Shown piece by piece: positions 1 to 6,295 of a DNA stretch of 7,713 nt (its first letter is position 1; the number at the start of each line of letters is the position of its first letter). Made by a program: the position numbers and the translations under genes. The notes beneath the pieces were generated by a model. The model had not been told where the DNA came from and searched no databases. It worked only from the letters and a program-made list of their open reading frames with translations. Source of the stretch: an archaeon (GTDB taxonomy: Archaea > Iainarchaeota > Iainarchaeia > Iainarchaeales > GCA-2688035); NCBI GenBank assembly GCA_030616665.1, contig JAUWWX010000038.1:1-7713 (forward strand), written 5' to 3'.

Positions 1-993
1 ACCTGCCAGAGCATTTTCTTGGACTTTCCAAGGCTTTACAAGACAATGAGGCAGCAGTTGCCTTTGGGAATTGCCCAGGCAGGCAAGAGTTTTAGAAACG
101 AGATTTCCCCCAGAAACACTTTGATTAGGGAGCGGGAAATAGGACAGATGGAAGTGGAGATTTTTTTCAACCCAGGCAAGATTAACGAGGTGCAAAACTT
201 TGATGGTGTAGCAGATTACAAGCTCAATTTAATGCTGTTGGGCAAAGAGACAAAGCCTGTCAGCTGCAAGGATGCGGTGAAGAAAAAGCTTGTTTCAGGA
301 AAACTTGTTGCATACTATTTGGCTAGGACACAGCAGCTGTATGAGGCATACGGCATTCCTGTTGCAAAAATGCGTTTTAGGGAATTGGACAGGGACGAAA
401 GGGCCTTTTACGCCAAGGAAACCTGGGATTTCGAAGTAGAAACAGACTTGGGCTGGATTGAGCTGGTTGCATGCAACTATAGAACAGATTACGACCTAAA
501 AGGCCATCAGAAAGAAAGCGGTCAAAAGCTTGCAGTAAAGGAGGAGGGCAAGGAATTCATTCCACACATTTTTGAGTTAAGTGCCGGAATTGACAGAACC
601 TTTTACGTTGCCTTGGACCTTGCCTTTAGAAAGGAGAAAAGGGGACCGGAGGAAAGAATCTATTTGAAGCTTCCGCCAAAGATTGCGCCCTACCTTGCTG
701 CTGTCTTCCCCTTGGTGAAAAAGGACGGCTTGGCAGAAAAGGCCAGGAAAATATTTAACGACCTGAACAGTTGTGACCTGGATGTCTTCTTTGACGAAAG
801 CGGCAGCATTGGAAAGCGTTACGCCAGAGTAGACGAAGTCGGTGTTCCATTTGCTGTTACGGTAGACTATGATAGCCTTAAGGACAACACCGTTACGCTG
901 CGGGAACGAGATTCAATGAAGCAGAACAGGGTTAAAATTGCTGACCTGCCTGTTCTTTTGTGGAAGTTGCAGGCTGGAAAAGAAAAGTTTTAG
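1..993 (+). CDS. glyS: Glycyl-tRNA synthetase (class II, archaeal/eukaryotic type), C-terminal part
   Basis: This is a partial gene: the frame is open from base 1 and the N-terminus lies outside the window. The 330 visible residues hold the second half of a class II alpha2-type GlyRS, which charges tRNA-Gly with glycine in the cytoplasm. Motif 2 is seen at fragment residues 31-34 (FRNE, followed by ISPR). A glycine-site block with YRTDYDL and a nearby His lies around 160-170. Motif 3 carries GIDR at 196-199; the preceding residues are LSA where PSF is more usual. An anticodon-binding domain follows from about 221, with the hallmark GSIGKRYARVDEVG and VTLRERD stretches. The first listed start-like codon (TTG at 19) is internal, because homology continues upstream (TCQSIF resembles the usual TAQGIF). 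The TAG stop overlaps the stop of the convergent gene. Identification is very secure; only the promoter and first half are missing. Confidence 0.96.
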   Translation, partial: TCQSIFLDFPRLYKTMRQQLPLGIAQAGKSFRNEISPRNTLIREREIGQMEVEIFFNPGKINEVQNFDGVADYKLNLMLLGKETKPVSCKDAVKKKLVSGKLVAYYLARTQQLYEAYGIPVAKMRFRELDRDERAFYAKETWDFEVETDLGWIELVACNYRTDYDLKGHQKESGQKLAVKEEGKEFIPHIFELSAGIDRTFYVALDLAFRKEKRGPEERIYLKLPPKIAPYLAAVFPLVKKDGLAEKARKIFNDLNSCDLDVFFDESGSIGKRYARVDEVGVPFAVTVDYDSLKDNTVTLRERDSMKQNRVKIADLPVLLWKLQAGKEKF

Positions 994-1493
994 GTTGCTT
1001 TTGGAAGGGTTTGTGGAAGATTTTTCTGCAGCTTTTTAACCTGCTTCTCAAGAGCCTTTTTTGTTTTAAAAAGGGTTGTTTCCATTTCGTTCAGTTTTTC
1101 CAGGATGTCTCTTTTTCGTGCCTTGCTTAGTATGCCTTCTTTTGGTGGCCTAAAGCTTACGCCCTTTTGAATTCTTATTGCTTGTTTGGGCATGTGTTTA
1201 AGGTAAAGAGTGTCGATTGCAAGCAGCCTGCAGTAAAAAGTAAACTGCCTGATTCTTCTTTCTTTCACCTGTTTTCTTGCAATAAGCTGCTCGTTCCTTG
1301 CCCACTGTTTCAAAATTTCTGGCGCAGCAACACTTCTTACCGTTCTTACAAGCCTTTTATTTTTTTTTCTTTGCCTTCTCATAAACTGGCTTAAAAGCTG
1401 TTGCTTTCGCTTGTCCAAGTGGCTAAGCAGGTCGCGTATTTCTTTTCTTTTGTGACTTGCCTTAGTCCCTGTGCTGTGCCTTTTCCTTGCCAT
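990..1493 (-). CDS. Small, very basic orphan protein
   Basis: I do not recognise a family. From ATG at 1493 the product has 167 residues, about 48 of them Lys/Arg against about 13 Asp/Glu. It is predicted mostly helical, with no signal peptide, membrane segment or metal motif. The first third (MARKRH through KRLVR) is a nearly continuous basic stretch. The middle carries an aromatic/hydrophobic segment (FYCRLLAIDTLYL), and the end looks like a short amphipathic or coiled helix (LEKLNEMETTLFKTKKALEKQ). The composition suggests nucleic-acid or ribosome binding, but this is inference. The frame can be opened six codons earlier at a TTG (1511). ATG 1493 is preferred because GGTGAT, complementary to the archaeal 16S 3' end, lies 4 bases upstream. 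The gene converges on glyS, with stop codons overlapping by 4 bases. Confidence 0.72.
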   Translation of the reverse strand: MARKRHSTGTKASHKRKEIRDLLSHLDKRKQQLLSQFMRRQRKKNKRLVRTVRSVAAPEILKQWARNEQLIARKQVKERRIRQFTFYCRLLAIDTLYLKHMPKQAIRIQKGVSFRPPKEGILSKARKRDILEKLNEMETTLFKTKKALEKQVKKLQKNLPQTLPKAT

Positions 1494-1497
1494 CCAA

Positions 1498-1503
1498 ATC
1501 ACC
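1498..1503 (-). promoter_or_regulatory. Shine-Dalgarno of the basic orphan gene
   Basis: On the minus strand GGTGAT stands 4 bases before ATG 1493. It matches the archaeal anti-Shine-Dalgarno (16S 3' end with AUCACC). It decides for ATG 1493 over the upstream TTG at 1511. Confidence 0.55.
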
Positions 1504-1510
1504 AAAAGCA

Positions 1511-1525
1511 ATTATTAAATTTATT
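1511..1525. promoter_or_regulatory. AT-rich TATA region between the basic orphan gene and tRNA-Thr
   Basis: ATTATTAAATTTATT is nearly symmetric and can be read as a TATA box on either strand. On the plus strand its centre is about 34 bases before the mature tRNA 5' end, giving a predicted start about 9 bases before the tRNA. On the minus strand it is about 25 bases before ATG 1493. That spacing would make a leaderless message that lacks the GGTGAT site, so the minus-strand gene may instead use the AATATT region near 1534-1543. Assignment to the tRNA is the safer one. Confidence 0.45.
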
Positions 1526-1552
1526 GACCTCAAGAATATTAATGTTTTCTAT

Positions 1553-1624
1553 GCCCCGGTAGCATAGTGGTAATGCAGCACTCTCGTAAAGTGCAGATCG
1601 AGGGTTCGAATCCCTCCTGGGGCT
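1553..1624 (+). tRNA. tRNA-Thr (anticodon CGU)
   Basis: A full cloverleaf of 72 bases can be drawn. The acceptor stem is 7 bp (GCCCCGG with CTGGGGC, one G-U). The D stem is GCAT/ATGC with loop AGTGGTA. The anticodon stem is a perfect GCACT/AGTGC with loop CTCGTAA. The variable loop is 5 bases, and the T stem GAGGG/CCCTC encloses loop TTCGAAT. The anticodon CGT is at 1585-1587 and reads the threonine codon ACG. G1-C72 and C2-G71 fit threonine identity, and the discriminator is U (1624). CCA is not encoded and there is no intron. T-runs downstream at 1637-1641 and 1660-1664 are the likely termination signals. Confidence 0.97.
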
Positions 1625-1636
1625 TGCTCACTTTCC

Positions 1637-1648
1637 TTTTTAAATTTT
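1637..1648 (+). promoter_or_regulatory. TATA box of the Nudix gene (leaderless)
   Basis: TTTTTAAATTTT is centred about 26 bases before ATG 1668, with no Shine-Dalgarno in between. This is the spacing expected when transcription starts at or next to the start codon. The T5 run at its left end also lies just after the tRNA and could end tRNA transcription, so the two signals overlap. Confidence 0.55.
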
Positions 1649-1667
1649 CCCTACCCTAATTTTTCCT

Positions 1668-2072
1668 ATGGCTGCGATTGCTGCAATGAAGGCCCTCATT
1701 GTAAGAGAAGGCAAATTTCTTGCCCTCGAGCTTGAGATTGGCAGGAGGAAGTTGTGGGATTTGCCTGGCGGAAAGGTTGAGGACGGCGAGCAGCCGATGC
1801 AGACTCTGCTGAGAGAAGTCAAGGAAGAAACCGCTTTGGACGTCGAGCCAGAACAGCCCTTGGGGGTATACCACTTTATCAGGAAAACGGATGGCCTGCT
1901 GGCAGTCTGCACTGTTTTTAAGTGTAGGGCAGAGGCAGAAGCCAAGGTCGTTCTGCCCCACAAGAGTAATGAAAGCATTGCAAGCAGCAAATGGCTTTCG
2001 AAGGAAGAGTTTCTTGGTTCGGATTATGGGGCTCCAATCAGCCTCAAACAACTGATAAAAAGCAACCTGTAA
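1668..2072 (+). CDS. Nudix hydrolase
   Basis: The product is a 134-residue single-domain Nudix hydrolase, the usual size for this family. These enzymes cleave a nucleoside diphosphate linked to another moiety, using divalent metal ions held by the Nudix box. The box is clear at residues 35-57: G35, E41, then REVKEE at 49-54. The glycine that normally follows two residues after the EE pair is Ala56 here. Residues 29-35 (KLWDLPGG) form the typical strand and turn before the box. The substrate cannot be read from the sequence; mutT-like or ADP-sugar types are both possible. The start ATG 1668 is supported by a TATA box at -26 and the lack of a Shine-Dalgarno. Met7 (1686) is an alternative start. 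The stop abuts the stop of the convergent membrane protein with no spare base. Confidence 0.9.
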   Translation: MAAIAAMKALIVREGKFLALELEIGRRKLWDLPGGKVEDGEQPMQTLLREVKEETALDVEPEQPLGVYHFIRKTDGLLAVCTVFKCRAEAEAKVVLPHKSNESIASSKWLSKEEFLGSDYGAPISLKQLIKSNL

Positions 2073-3629
2073 TCAGTCTGTTTCCGGAACTATTTCAATA
2101 AAGCTTTTTTCCACGCCCTCTGCATATGTTCCAGCAACAGCAGGGTTGTCAAACCTGTGCCTGATGTCGCAGTACTTTGACTGTTCTTGGCCCCTCATGG
2201 CAATCGGCGCGCTTGCATTAAGCTTTAGCCCCTCTGTTTCGCCTGTCCTGAGCGAGTCGATGCTGTTCTCAATAAACTCAAGCCACCCCGTGCTGCAAAC
2301 TGTGCTGTTTGCAACGGAGAACACCAAATTTTCCAGGTCAAGCTTTCCGCTGTTTTTCACATTTATTGTAATAATCTTGTCCTCGTATTTGCCAAGCGTT
2401 GAGCCCCACTCGATTTCAATCGGGCTTCTTGGCGACAAAGATAGCTCGATGCCGAATTCGGCTGACTCTTTCACATCCAATGTCAGGGTTTCCTTTATCG
2501 GCTCGCTCAGAAATGGCGCATCCAAGACAATGTTGCCCTTTATGCCCAGCTCCTTTTTTGCTGTCATCGGCAGGACTACCTGCAGTTCTTTCTTAATCGA
2601 GCCCTTTGCAGGAATGCTGCTTATTTCAATTCTCCAAGGCTTTTCCTGGTTTGCTATTTCCGTAAACTGAAACCAGGTAAGCACACTAGTGGGGTCATTA
2701 TTTGTACTGCTTGTTATCTCAACGCTTAGCTCAAGGTCTTCGATTGGAAAATAGTTGCTGTTTTTTATGCTTATTTCCTCCTCGTCCTTGTTGTAGTTTT
2801 CCCTTGCCTTTGCCCCGAAATCCGCATCACTCAGGCTTATTTCAAGCCCTGGGTTGGGATACAGCACAAAGTCAGTCTTTCCTTGCTCCTCAGTATACTT
2901 AACTCTCAGAACAGCAGTTTTTTCGTCGCCATTCTTTTGGTCCTTCACCACTGTGCTTGCCGGCACTATAATTTCAACAGAAACAGCCTGGGTTGAGTTA
3001 GCAGGAATTGTGATTTGGGTTGTTCCAACCAATTCGTATCCCTCTAAGTCTGATTCAGCAACCAATTCAATGCTTTCGCTTGAACCTGAATGGTTTTTCA
3101 ACTGCACGCTGAACTGTTTTGAGCCGCCGACAAAGAGGCTTTCCGGAAAGTCCTGCTCAAAGTTTACTATTTCGACGTCAATGTCCTGCTGCAGCTTGAT
3201 TATTGGCCCGGTTTCCTCACTACTGACATCAAATGAGGATTTTTTTATGGCATAGCCTGGGGCGTTTGCCTCGTACCTGTACGTTCCTGCCTTCAGTGAA
3301 ACAGCGTAGGTTGAGCTGCCAGTGCCGTCAAATAATGGTTCACTGCTTCCAGCAGCAAAAATCTTTATCATACTGTCATCCAATAGCTTGCCCTCTGTGT
3401 CCTTAACCGTTATTGTGACGCTGACAACGCTTCCAAAAAAGTAATCGTATGCAAACCAGGCGATGGCGGCAATAACAACAACTGCAATGATGTGCGGCAG
3501 GAATTTCTTCACAGGGCCAACTACACTAGTTAGCTGCCCTGCAATGCCCTCTGACTCAAACTCCACTCCTCCTGAGCCGTAACTGGGCTCGTCAAACCTC
3601 TCCAAGTCAGCCCTAAAAAACCATTCCAA
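2073..3629 (-). CDS. Membrane-anchored protein with large beta-rich extracytoplasmic part
   Basis: No specific function is recognised. The 518 residues show a roughly 42-residue acidic N-terminal segment, then KK and one hydrophobic helix (about 43-65). The rest is beta-rich and polar. With KK before the helix the N-terminus should be inside and the bulk outside. Residues about 69-146 resemble a carboxypeptidase-regulatory/PEGA-like domain (VTITVKDTEGKLLDD, then SLKAGTYRYEANAPGY). Three or so Ig-like or NEW3-like units follow at about 160-255, 260-385 and 390-515, with motifs such as FSVQLKNHSGSSESIELV and ITINVKNSGKLDLENL. Cys445 and Cys487 could form a disulfide. A surface or envelope role is inferred. 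The frame opens only at TTG 3629 (or TTG 3605), which is unusual. An ATG at 3624 is one base out of frame because of a T6 run (see findings). Confidence 0.82.
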   Translation of the reverse strand: MEWFFRADLERFDEPSYGSGGVEFESEGIAGQLTSVVGPVKKFLPHIIAVVVIAAIAWFAYDYFFGSVVSVTITVKDTEGKLLDDSMIKIFAAGSSEPLFDGTGSSTYAVSLKAGTYRYEANAPGYAIKKSSFDVSSEETGPIIKLQQDIDVEIVNFEQDFPESLFVGGSKQFSVQLKNHSGSSESIELVAESDLEGYELVGTTQITIPANSTQAVSVEIIVPASTVVKDQKNGDEKTAVLRVKYTEEQGKTDFVLYPNPGLEISLSDADFGAKARENYNKDEEEISIKNSNYFPIEDLELSVEITSSTNNDPTSVLTWFQFTEIANQEKPWRIEISSIPAKGSIKKELQVVLPMTAKKELGIKGNIVLDAPFLSEPIKETLTLDVKESAEFGIELSLSPRSPIEIEWGSTLGKYEDKIITINVKNSGKLDLENLVFSVANSTVCSTGWLEFIENSIDSLRTGETEGLKLNASAPIAMRGQEQSKYCDIRHRFDNPAVAGTYAEGVEKSFIEIVPETD

Positions 3630-3658
3630 AACTGCCTTGTATTAACTAAATTGAATGT

Positions 3659-3668
3659 TATTTAAATA
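3659..3668 (-). promoter_or_regulatory. TATA box of the membrane-anchored protein gene
   Basis: TATTTAAATA is a perfect 10-base palindrome. On the minus strand it is preceded by the purine-rich GGGAAAAAAAG, as expected of a BRE. Its centre is about 34 bases before TTG 3629, so the message would have a leader of only about 8-14 bases. Confidence 0.5.
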
Positions 3669-3723
3669 CTTTTTTTCCCGGTTATTGCAGGGTGGATTGC
3701 CTTTTTTACTCAAAAAGTAAGCT

Positions 3724-3733
3724 AATTTAAATA
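3724..3733 (+). promoter_or_regulatory. TATA box of the riboflavin-synthase-like gene
   Basis: AATTTAAATA is centred about 33 bases before ATG 3762, with the purine-rich AAAAAGTAAG just upstream (3712-3721). This predicts a short leader of about 7 bases and no Shine-Dalgarno. Confidence 0.5.
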
Positions 3734-3761
3734 ATTCCCTCTTAAACCTTATCTGGTTCGA

Positions 3762-4172
3762 ATGCACATTTTTTTGGTTAGTGACAGCAAAACCGGCATT
3801 AATTTCTTTCCCTTGCTTGAGAAATTGCTTAGGAAAAAGATTGCCGGCTTGGATTGCGACACAATTTTTGTTCCCTTCCCAGAAGACATCCCGGCTGCAG
3901 TAAGCGCTGTAATGGGAGAGGCAGACCTTGTCTTCGTTTTTGTTTTGTACGAGGAAATGAACTTCAAGGTGCAGGCCTTGCTGAACAAGCTGATTGAGCT
4001 TGAAATGAGCGGCGAAGCAAGAATAATCAAGGTTGTAGAGGAATCAGAACTTGGAAACCCGGATGAAATGGAATTGGAGCAGGAAAAGGAACTACTTGCA
4101 GAGAAGTGGGGGAAGTTTATTTTGGATTACCTGTTCAAGCCAGACAGCTTCAAGCCAGAAAAAAAAGCCTGA
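3762..4172 (+). CDS. Protein distantly like archaeal riboflavin synthase (lumazine/riboflavin synthase fold)
   Basis: The 136-residue product has an alternating strand-helix pattern. It begins with strand MHIFLVSD, then strand DTIFVPFP followed by EDIPAAVSAV. Next come a strongly hydrophobic strand (ADLVFVFVLYEE, 54-65), strand ARIIKVVEES, and a C-terminal helix ending LDYLFKPDSF. From memory, archaeal riboflavin synthase of the MJ1184 type shows the same order: VPG.KDLPVA, then a strand, and LLFKPEYL near its C-terminus. This protein is therefore probably a diverged relative, about 20 residues shorter. The region holding AHEAS in the enzyme reads MNFKVQALLNK here, so catalysis cannot be assumed. 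No riboflavin genes lie nearby. ATG 3762 fits the TATA spacing. The stop lies one base from the stop of the convergent coiled-coil gene. Existence as a gene is more certain than the family call. Confidence 0.6.
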   Translation: MHIFLVSDSKTGINFFPLLEKLLRKKIAGLDCDTIFVPFPEDIPAAVSAVMGEADLVFVFVLYEEMNFKVQALLNKLIELEMSGEARIIKVVEESELGNPDEMELEQEKELLAEKWGKFILDYLFKPDSFKPEKKA

Positions 4173-4173
4173 T

Positions 4174-5307
4174 TTAGGCAGTTTTCTTTGATTTTTTCCG
4201 CCTTTTCCTTCCCCTAAAATGCCTTTTAACCGAGTCGTGCTTTTCCTTTGTCTTCAAAAGCAGAGTAAGCCTCTTAACCCTTTCCTCCAATTCGTGCTCT
4301 TTCCGCAGCTTGTCTTCTGCAACCTTCTTGAAATGCCTGGCCAAATCGGTTTGCTCTGCAAGCTGTAGTTTCATTCTTTTCAGTTGCTGCTGAAACTTTT
4401 TTTCGGCTTCCTTTTTTGCAGCAAGCCTGCTTTGCTGAAGGCCCAACAGCTCCCTGGTATAAGTATTCCTAAGCTGCAGGGTCTCATGCTCAACGTCCAA
4501 AACAACCTTTTTTGCATAGTCCCTTTCCTTCTTCAGGTCCTTTATCAATTCAGCTGATTTCTCGCTATAGGCAGAGAATATTTCTTCAAGCGAGTCAAGC
4601 TTTTGCTTCAGCTCGGCATAGCTGTTTTCAATGTACTCAATCTGGCTCCTGTGAAAGACAATGCTTTTCCCAAGCTCGTCCGCGCTCAAAGCCATTCTCC
4701 TTCCAAGGTCTGTCATTTCATGTTCTAAGTCAGCAACCGTTTCCTCCTCCAAATAGCCCAAATAGCTTCTTTTCCTAATGCCCTCATACTTTTCCCTCAA
4801 AATCTGCAACTCGTCCTCCTTCCTTTCAAGAATCTGCATTACCTGCTTTGCGCTGCTCTTCTCTGTCAGGGGCGTCAAGCCCTGCTTTCTCAGGAAAATG
4901 GTTACTCTCTCCAAGGAATACCTGGCCTTCAACAGAATTCCAAGAATTTGCTGTTCCAAGTCAGCGTACAATTCAGGGGTTTCCTCCTTCTCCAAAACAT
5001 TTACCGTCCTTGCCCTCCTCTTCTTCTTCCTTTCAAAGCCCAGGTTCTTTTCAAGAATCCCCAAAAGCTTCTCCAGTTCGCGCAAAAACGGCAGCAAATC
5101 TGGTTTGCCCTCTTTCGGGTCTTTCTTCATTCCCTCAACAGCCTTGGAAAAAAACCCCCGCAATTCACGCAACTCGTCCACGCTTTTATCCAAGGCGTTC
5201 ACAAAGACTGTCCTGCTTGCCTTCCTCCACGGCTTCTGGCTAATGCCGCTTTGCAAGGCATTGATTTTTTCACCTATTGCGGCAACCAGCTTTTCTGAAT
5301 GAGCCAT
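4174..5307 (-). CDS. Cytoplasmic coiled-coil protein with basic tail
   Basis: No family is recognised. The 377 residues are almost wholly helical, with no membrane segment, signal peptide or cysteines. Residues 1-90 look like a helical bundle, followed by a basic linker at 91-100 (FERKKKRRAR). Residues about 112-145 form another helical unit. About 155-355 is heptad-rich coiled coil full of Glu, Lys, Leu and Gln (for example EEIFSAYSEKSAELIKDLKK). The last 20 residues are nearly all basic (KRHFRGRKRRKKSKK) and could bind nucleic acid or an acidic partner. Structural, chromosome-associated or scaffolding roles are all possible and none is shown. ATG 5307 is the natural start; AAATTATTAAAA upstream is a likely promoter. 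It converges on the riboflavin-synthase-like gene with one base between stops. Confidence 0.8.
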   Translation of the reverse strand: MAHSEKLVAAIGEKINALQSGISQKPWRKASRTVFVNALDKSVDELRELRGFFSKAVEGMKKDPKEGKPDLLPFLRELEKLLGILEKNLGFERKKKRRARTVNVLEKEETPELYADLEQQILGILLKARYSLERVTIFLRKQGLTPLTEKSSAKQVMQILERKEDELQILREKYEGIRKRSYLGYLEEETVADLEHEMTDLGRRMALSADELGKSIVFHRSQIEYIENSYAELKQKLDSLEEIFSAYSEKSAELIKDLKKERDYAKKVVLDVEHETLQLRNTYTRELLGLQQSRLAAKKEAEKKFQQQLKRMKLQLAEQTDLARHFKKVAEDKLRKEHELEERVKRLTLLLKTKEKHDSVKRHFRGRKRRKKSKKTA

Positions 5308-5338
5308 AAAAACAACACTATAATTAGGTCAAACTTGG

Positions 5339-5350
5339 TTTTAATAATTT
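5339..5350 (-). promoter_or_regulatory. Likely TATA box of the coiled-coil gene
   Basis: On the minus strand this reads AAATTATTAAAA, preceded by GGGGG (5351-5355), a plausible BRE. The centre is about 37 bases before ATG 5307, giving a leader of about 11 bases. AATTATA at 5320-5326 is too close to the start to be the main box. Confidence 0.4.
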
Positions 5351-5358
5351 CCCCCAAG

Positions 5359-5368
5359 CTTTTTATTC
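5359..5368 (+). promoter_or_regulatory. Likely TATA box of the beta-CASP nuclease operon
   Basis: GCTTTTTATT is centred about 26 bases before ATG 5390 and there is no Shine-Dalgarno between them, so the first gene of this unit is probably leaderless. Confidence 0.45.
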
Positions 5369-5389
5369 GGCTAAGTAGTATTATTATCC

Positions 5390-6295
5390 ATGCAGATTTA
5401 CTCCAATAGAGGCCTGTTTGTCGGCCCAGTTCCAATTGACCCAAAAGCAAGCTGCAGGGAAGAAAAGGCCTTCATCTCACATGGCCACGCAGACCACGTA
5501 GCAATAAACAAGACAACCGAGTACATTTGCACACCAGAAACCGCAGCCATAATCAAGAACAGGTACAGCCTGGACGCGAAATTCAACGCCACTGGTTTTG
5601 GGAAGAAAATTCCGCTCAACGGCTCAACTGTCTCGCTGCACAACTCAGGGCACATTCTTGGAAGTGCCCAAGTCCTTGTGCAGGGAAGCAAAACGGTTGC
5701 AGTCACATCAGACTTCAAAATGCAGGACTCCCTCATTCAGAAAGGCGCTTCTCCACTGCAATGTGACATCCTTGTAATAGAGAGCACTTTTGGCATGCCA
5801 TGCTACCAATTCCCCAAAAGAGAGCTTGTTTATGAGCAGATTGGCAGCTTTGTAAAAGAAAAAGCCAAGCAGGGCTTTGTCGTCTTGGCTGGCTACTCCC
5901 TTGGAAAAGCCCAAGAGCTCACCAAGGTGGTGAACGAGTATGCAGGCATCTCGCCCTTAGTGCACGACTCCGTTTTTGAAAACAACCAGGTTTACGAAAA
6001 GTTTGGGGTGAAGCTTGGCCCTTACATCAAGCTTGACCACAACCTTGATGAAAGCAGTGTCCTCATAATGCCTCCATCGCTTGTAAACCACAACCTGCGG
6101 CAGGTTTTGGAATACTCGCTTCACAAGAAAATCTTTTCCGGCATGGCAACCGGCTGGTCTTTTAGAAACGGCTTCAATGAAACCTTTCCGCTAAGCGACC
6201 ACGCAGACTTCAGCCAGCTAATGGACTACGTGAAGCAGGCAGATCCAAGGCTTGTCATCACAATGCACGGCTCGGAACGAGAATTTGCTTCCTAA
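5390..6295 (+). CDS. Beta-CASP metallo-beta-lactamase-fold nuclease, interrupted near the C-terminus
   Basis: This is a metal-dependent nuclease of the COG1236-type group (mRNA 3'-end processing factor / ligase-associated exonuclease-like), expected to cut RNA or DNA in the cytoplasm. The metal ligands are visible. The HGHADH motif gives H31, H33, D35 and H36. SGHILGSAQ gives H88, and TSDF gives D108 (Ser where Gly is common). ESTFG gives E131, a beta-CASP motif A position. GYSLGKAQEL (168-177), PLSDHADF (H271) and ITMHG (H293) complete the set. All catalytic residues lie before the TAA at 6293-6295, which ends the product at 301 residues. The same frame then continues with 24 family-like codons to TAG 6368-6370, so the ancestral protein was about 326 residues. 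DNA ligase, the usual partner of one subgroup, is not in view. The short form may be active, unstable or inactive; this cannot be decided from sequence. Confidence 0.93.
   Translation: MQIYSNRGLFVGPVPIDPKASCREEKAFISHGHADHVAINKTTEYICTPETAAIIKNRYSLDAKFNATGFGKKIPLNGSTVSLHNSGHILGSAQVLVQGSKTVAVTSDFKMQDSLIQKGASPLQCDILVIESTFGMPCYQFPKRELVYEQIGSFVKEKAKQGFVVLAGYSLGKAQELTKVVNEYAGISPLVHDSVFENNQVYEKFGVKLGPYIKLDHNLDESSVLIMPPSLVNHNLRQVLEYSLHKKIFSGMATGWSFRNGFNETFPLSDHADFSQLMDYVKQADPRLVITMHGSEREFAS

Noticed and set aside
2146..3255. Several plus-strand open frames opposite the membrane-protein gene
   Set aside because: They are low-complexity Ser/Phe/Leu-rich translations of the antisense strand with no promoter or family features. 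The minus-strand frame is continuous with a membrane helix and domain pattern.
3754..3763. GGTTCGAAT, the same string as in the T arm of the tRNA
   Set aside because: The flanking bases (TCTGG and GCAC) do not pair, and no acceptor or anticodon stem can be drawn upstream, so it is not a second tRNA.
4512..5302. Plus-strand open frames opposite the coiled-coil gene
   Set aside because: Ser/Phe/Pro-rich antisense shadows of Lys/Glu codons; three of them overlap one another in different frames.
6293..6295. TAA as a reassigned or selenocysteine/pyrrolysine codon
   Set aside because: TAA also ends the basic orphan, Nudix, coiled-coil, csaA and lipoprotein genes. Selenocysteine uses TGA and pyrrolysine uses TAG, so recoding of this kind is not supported.
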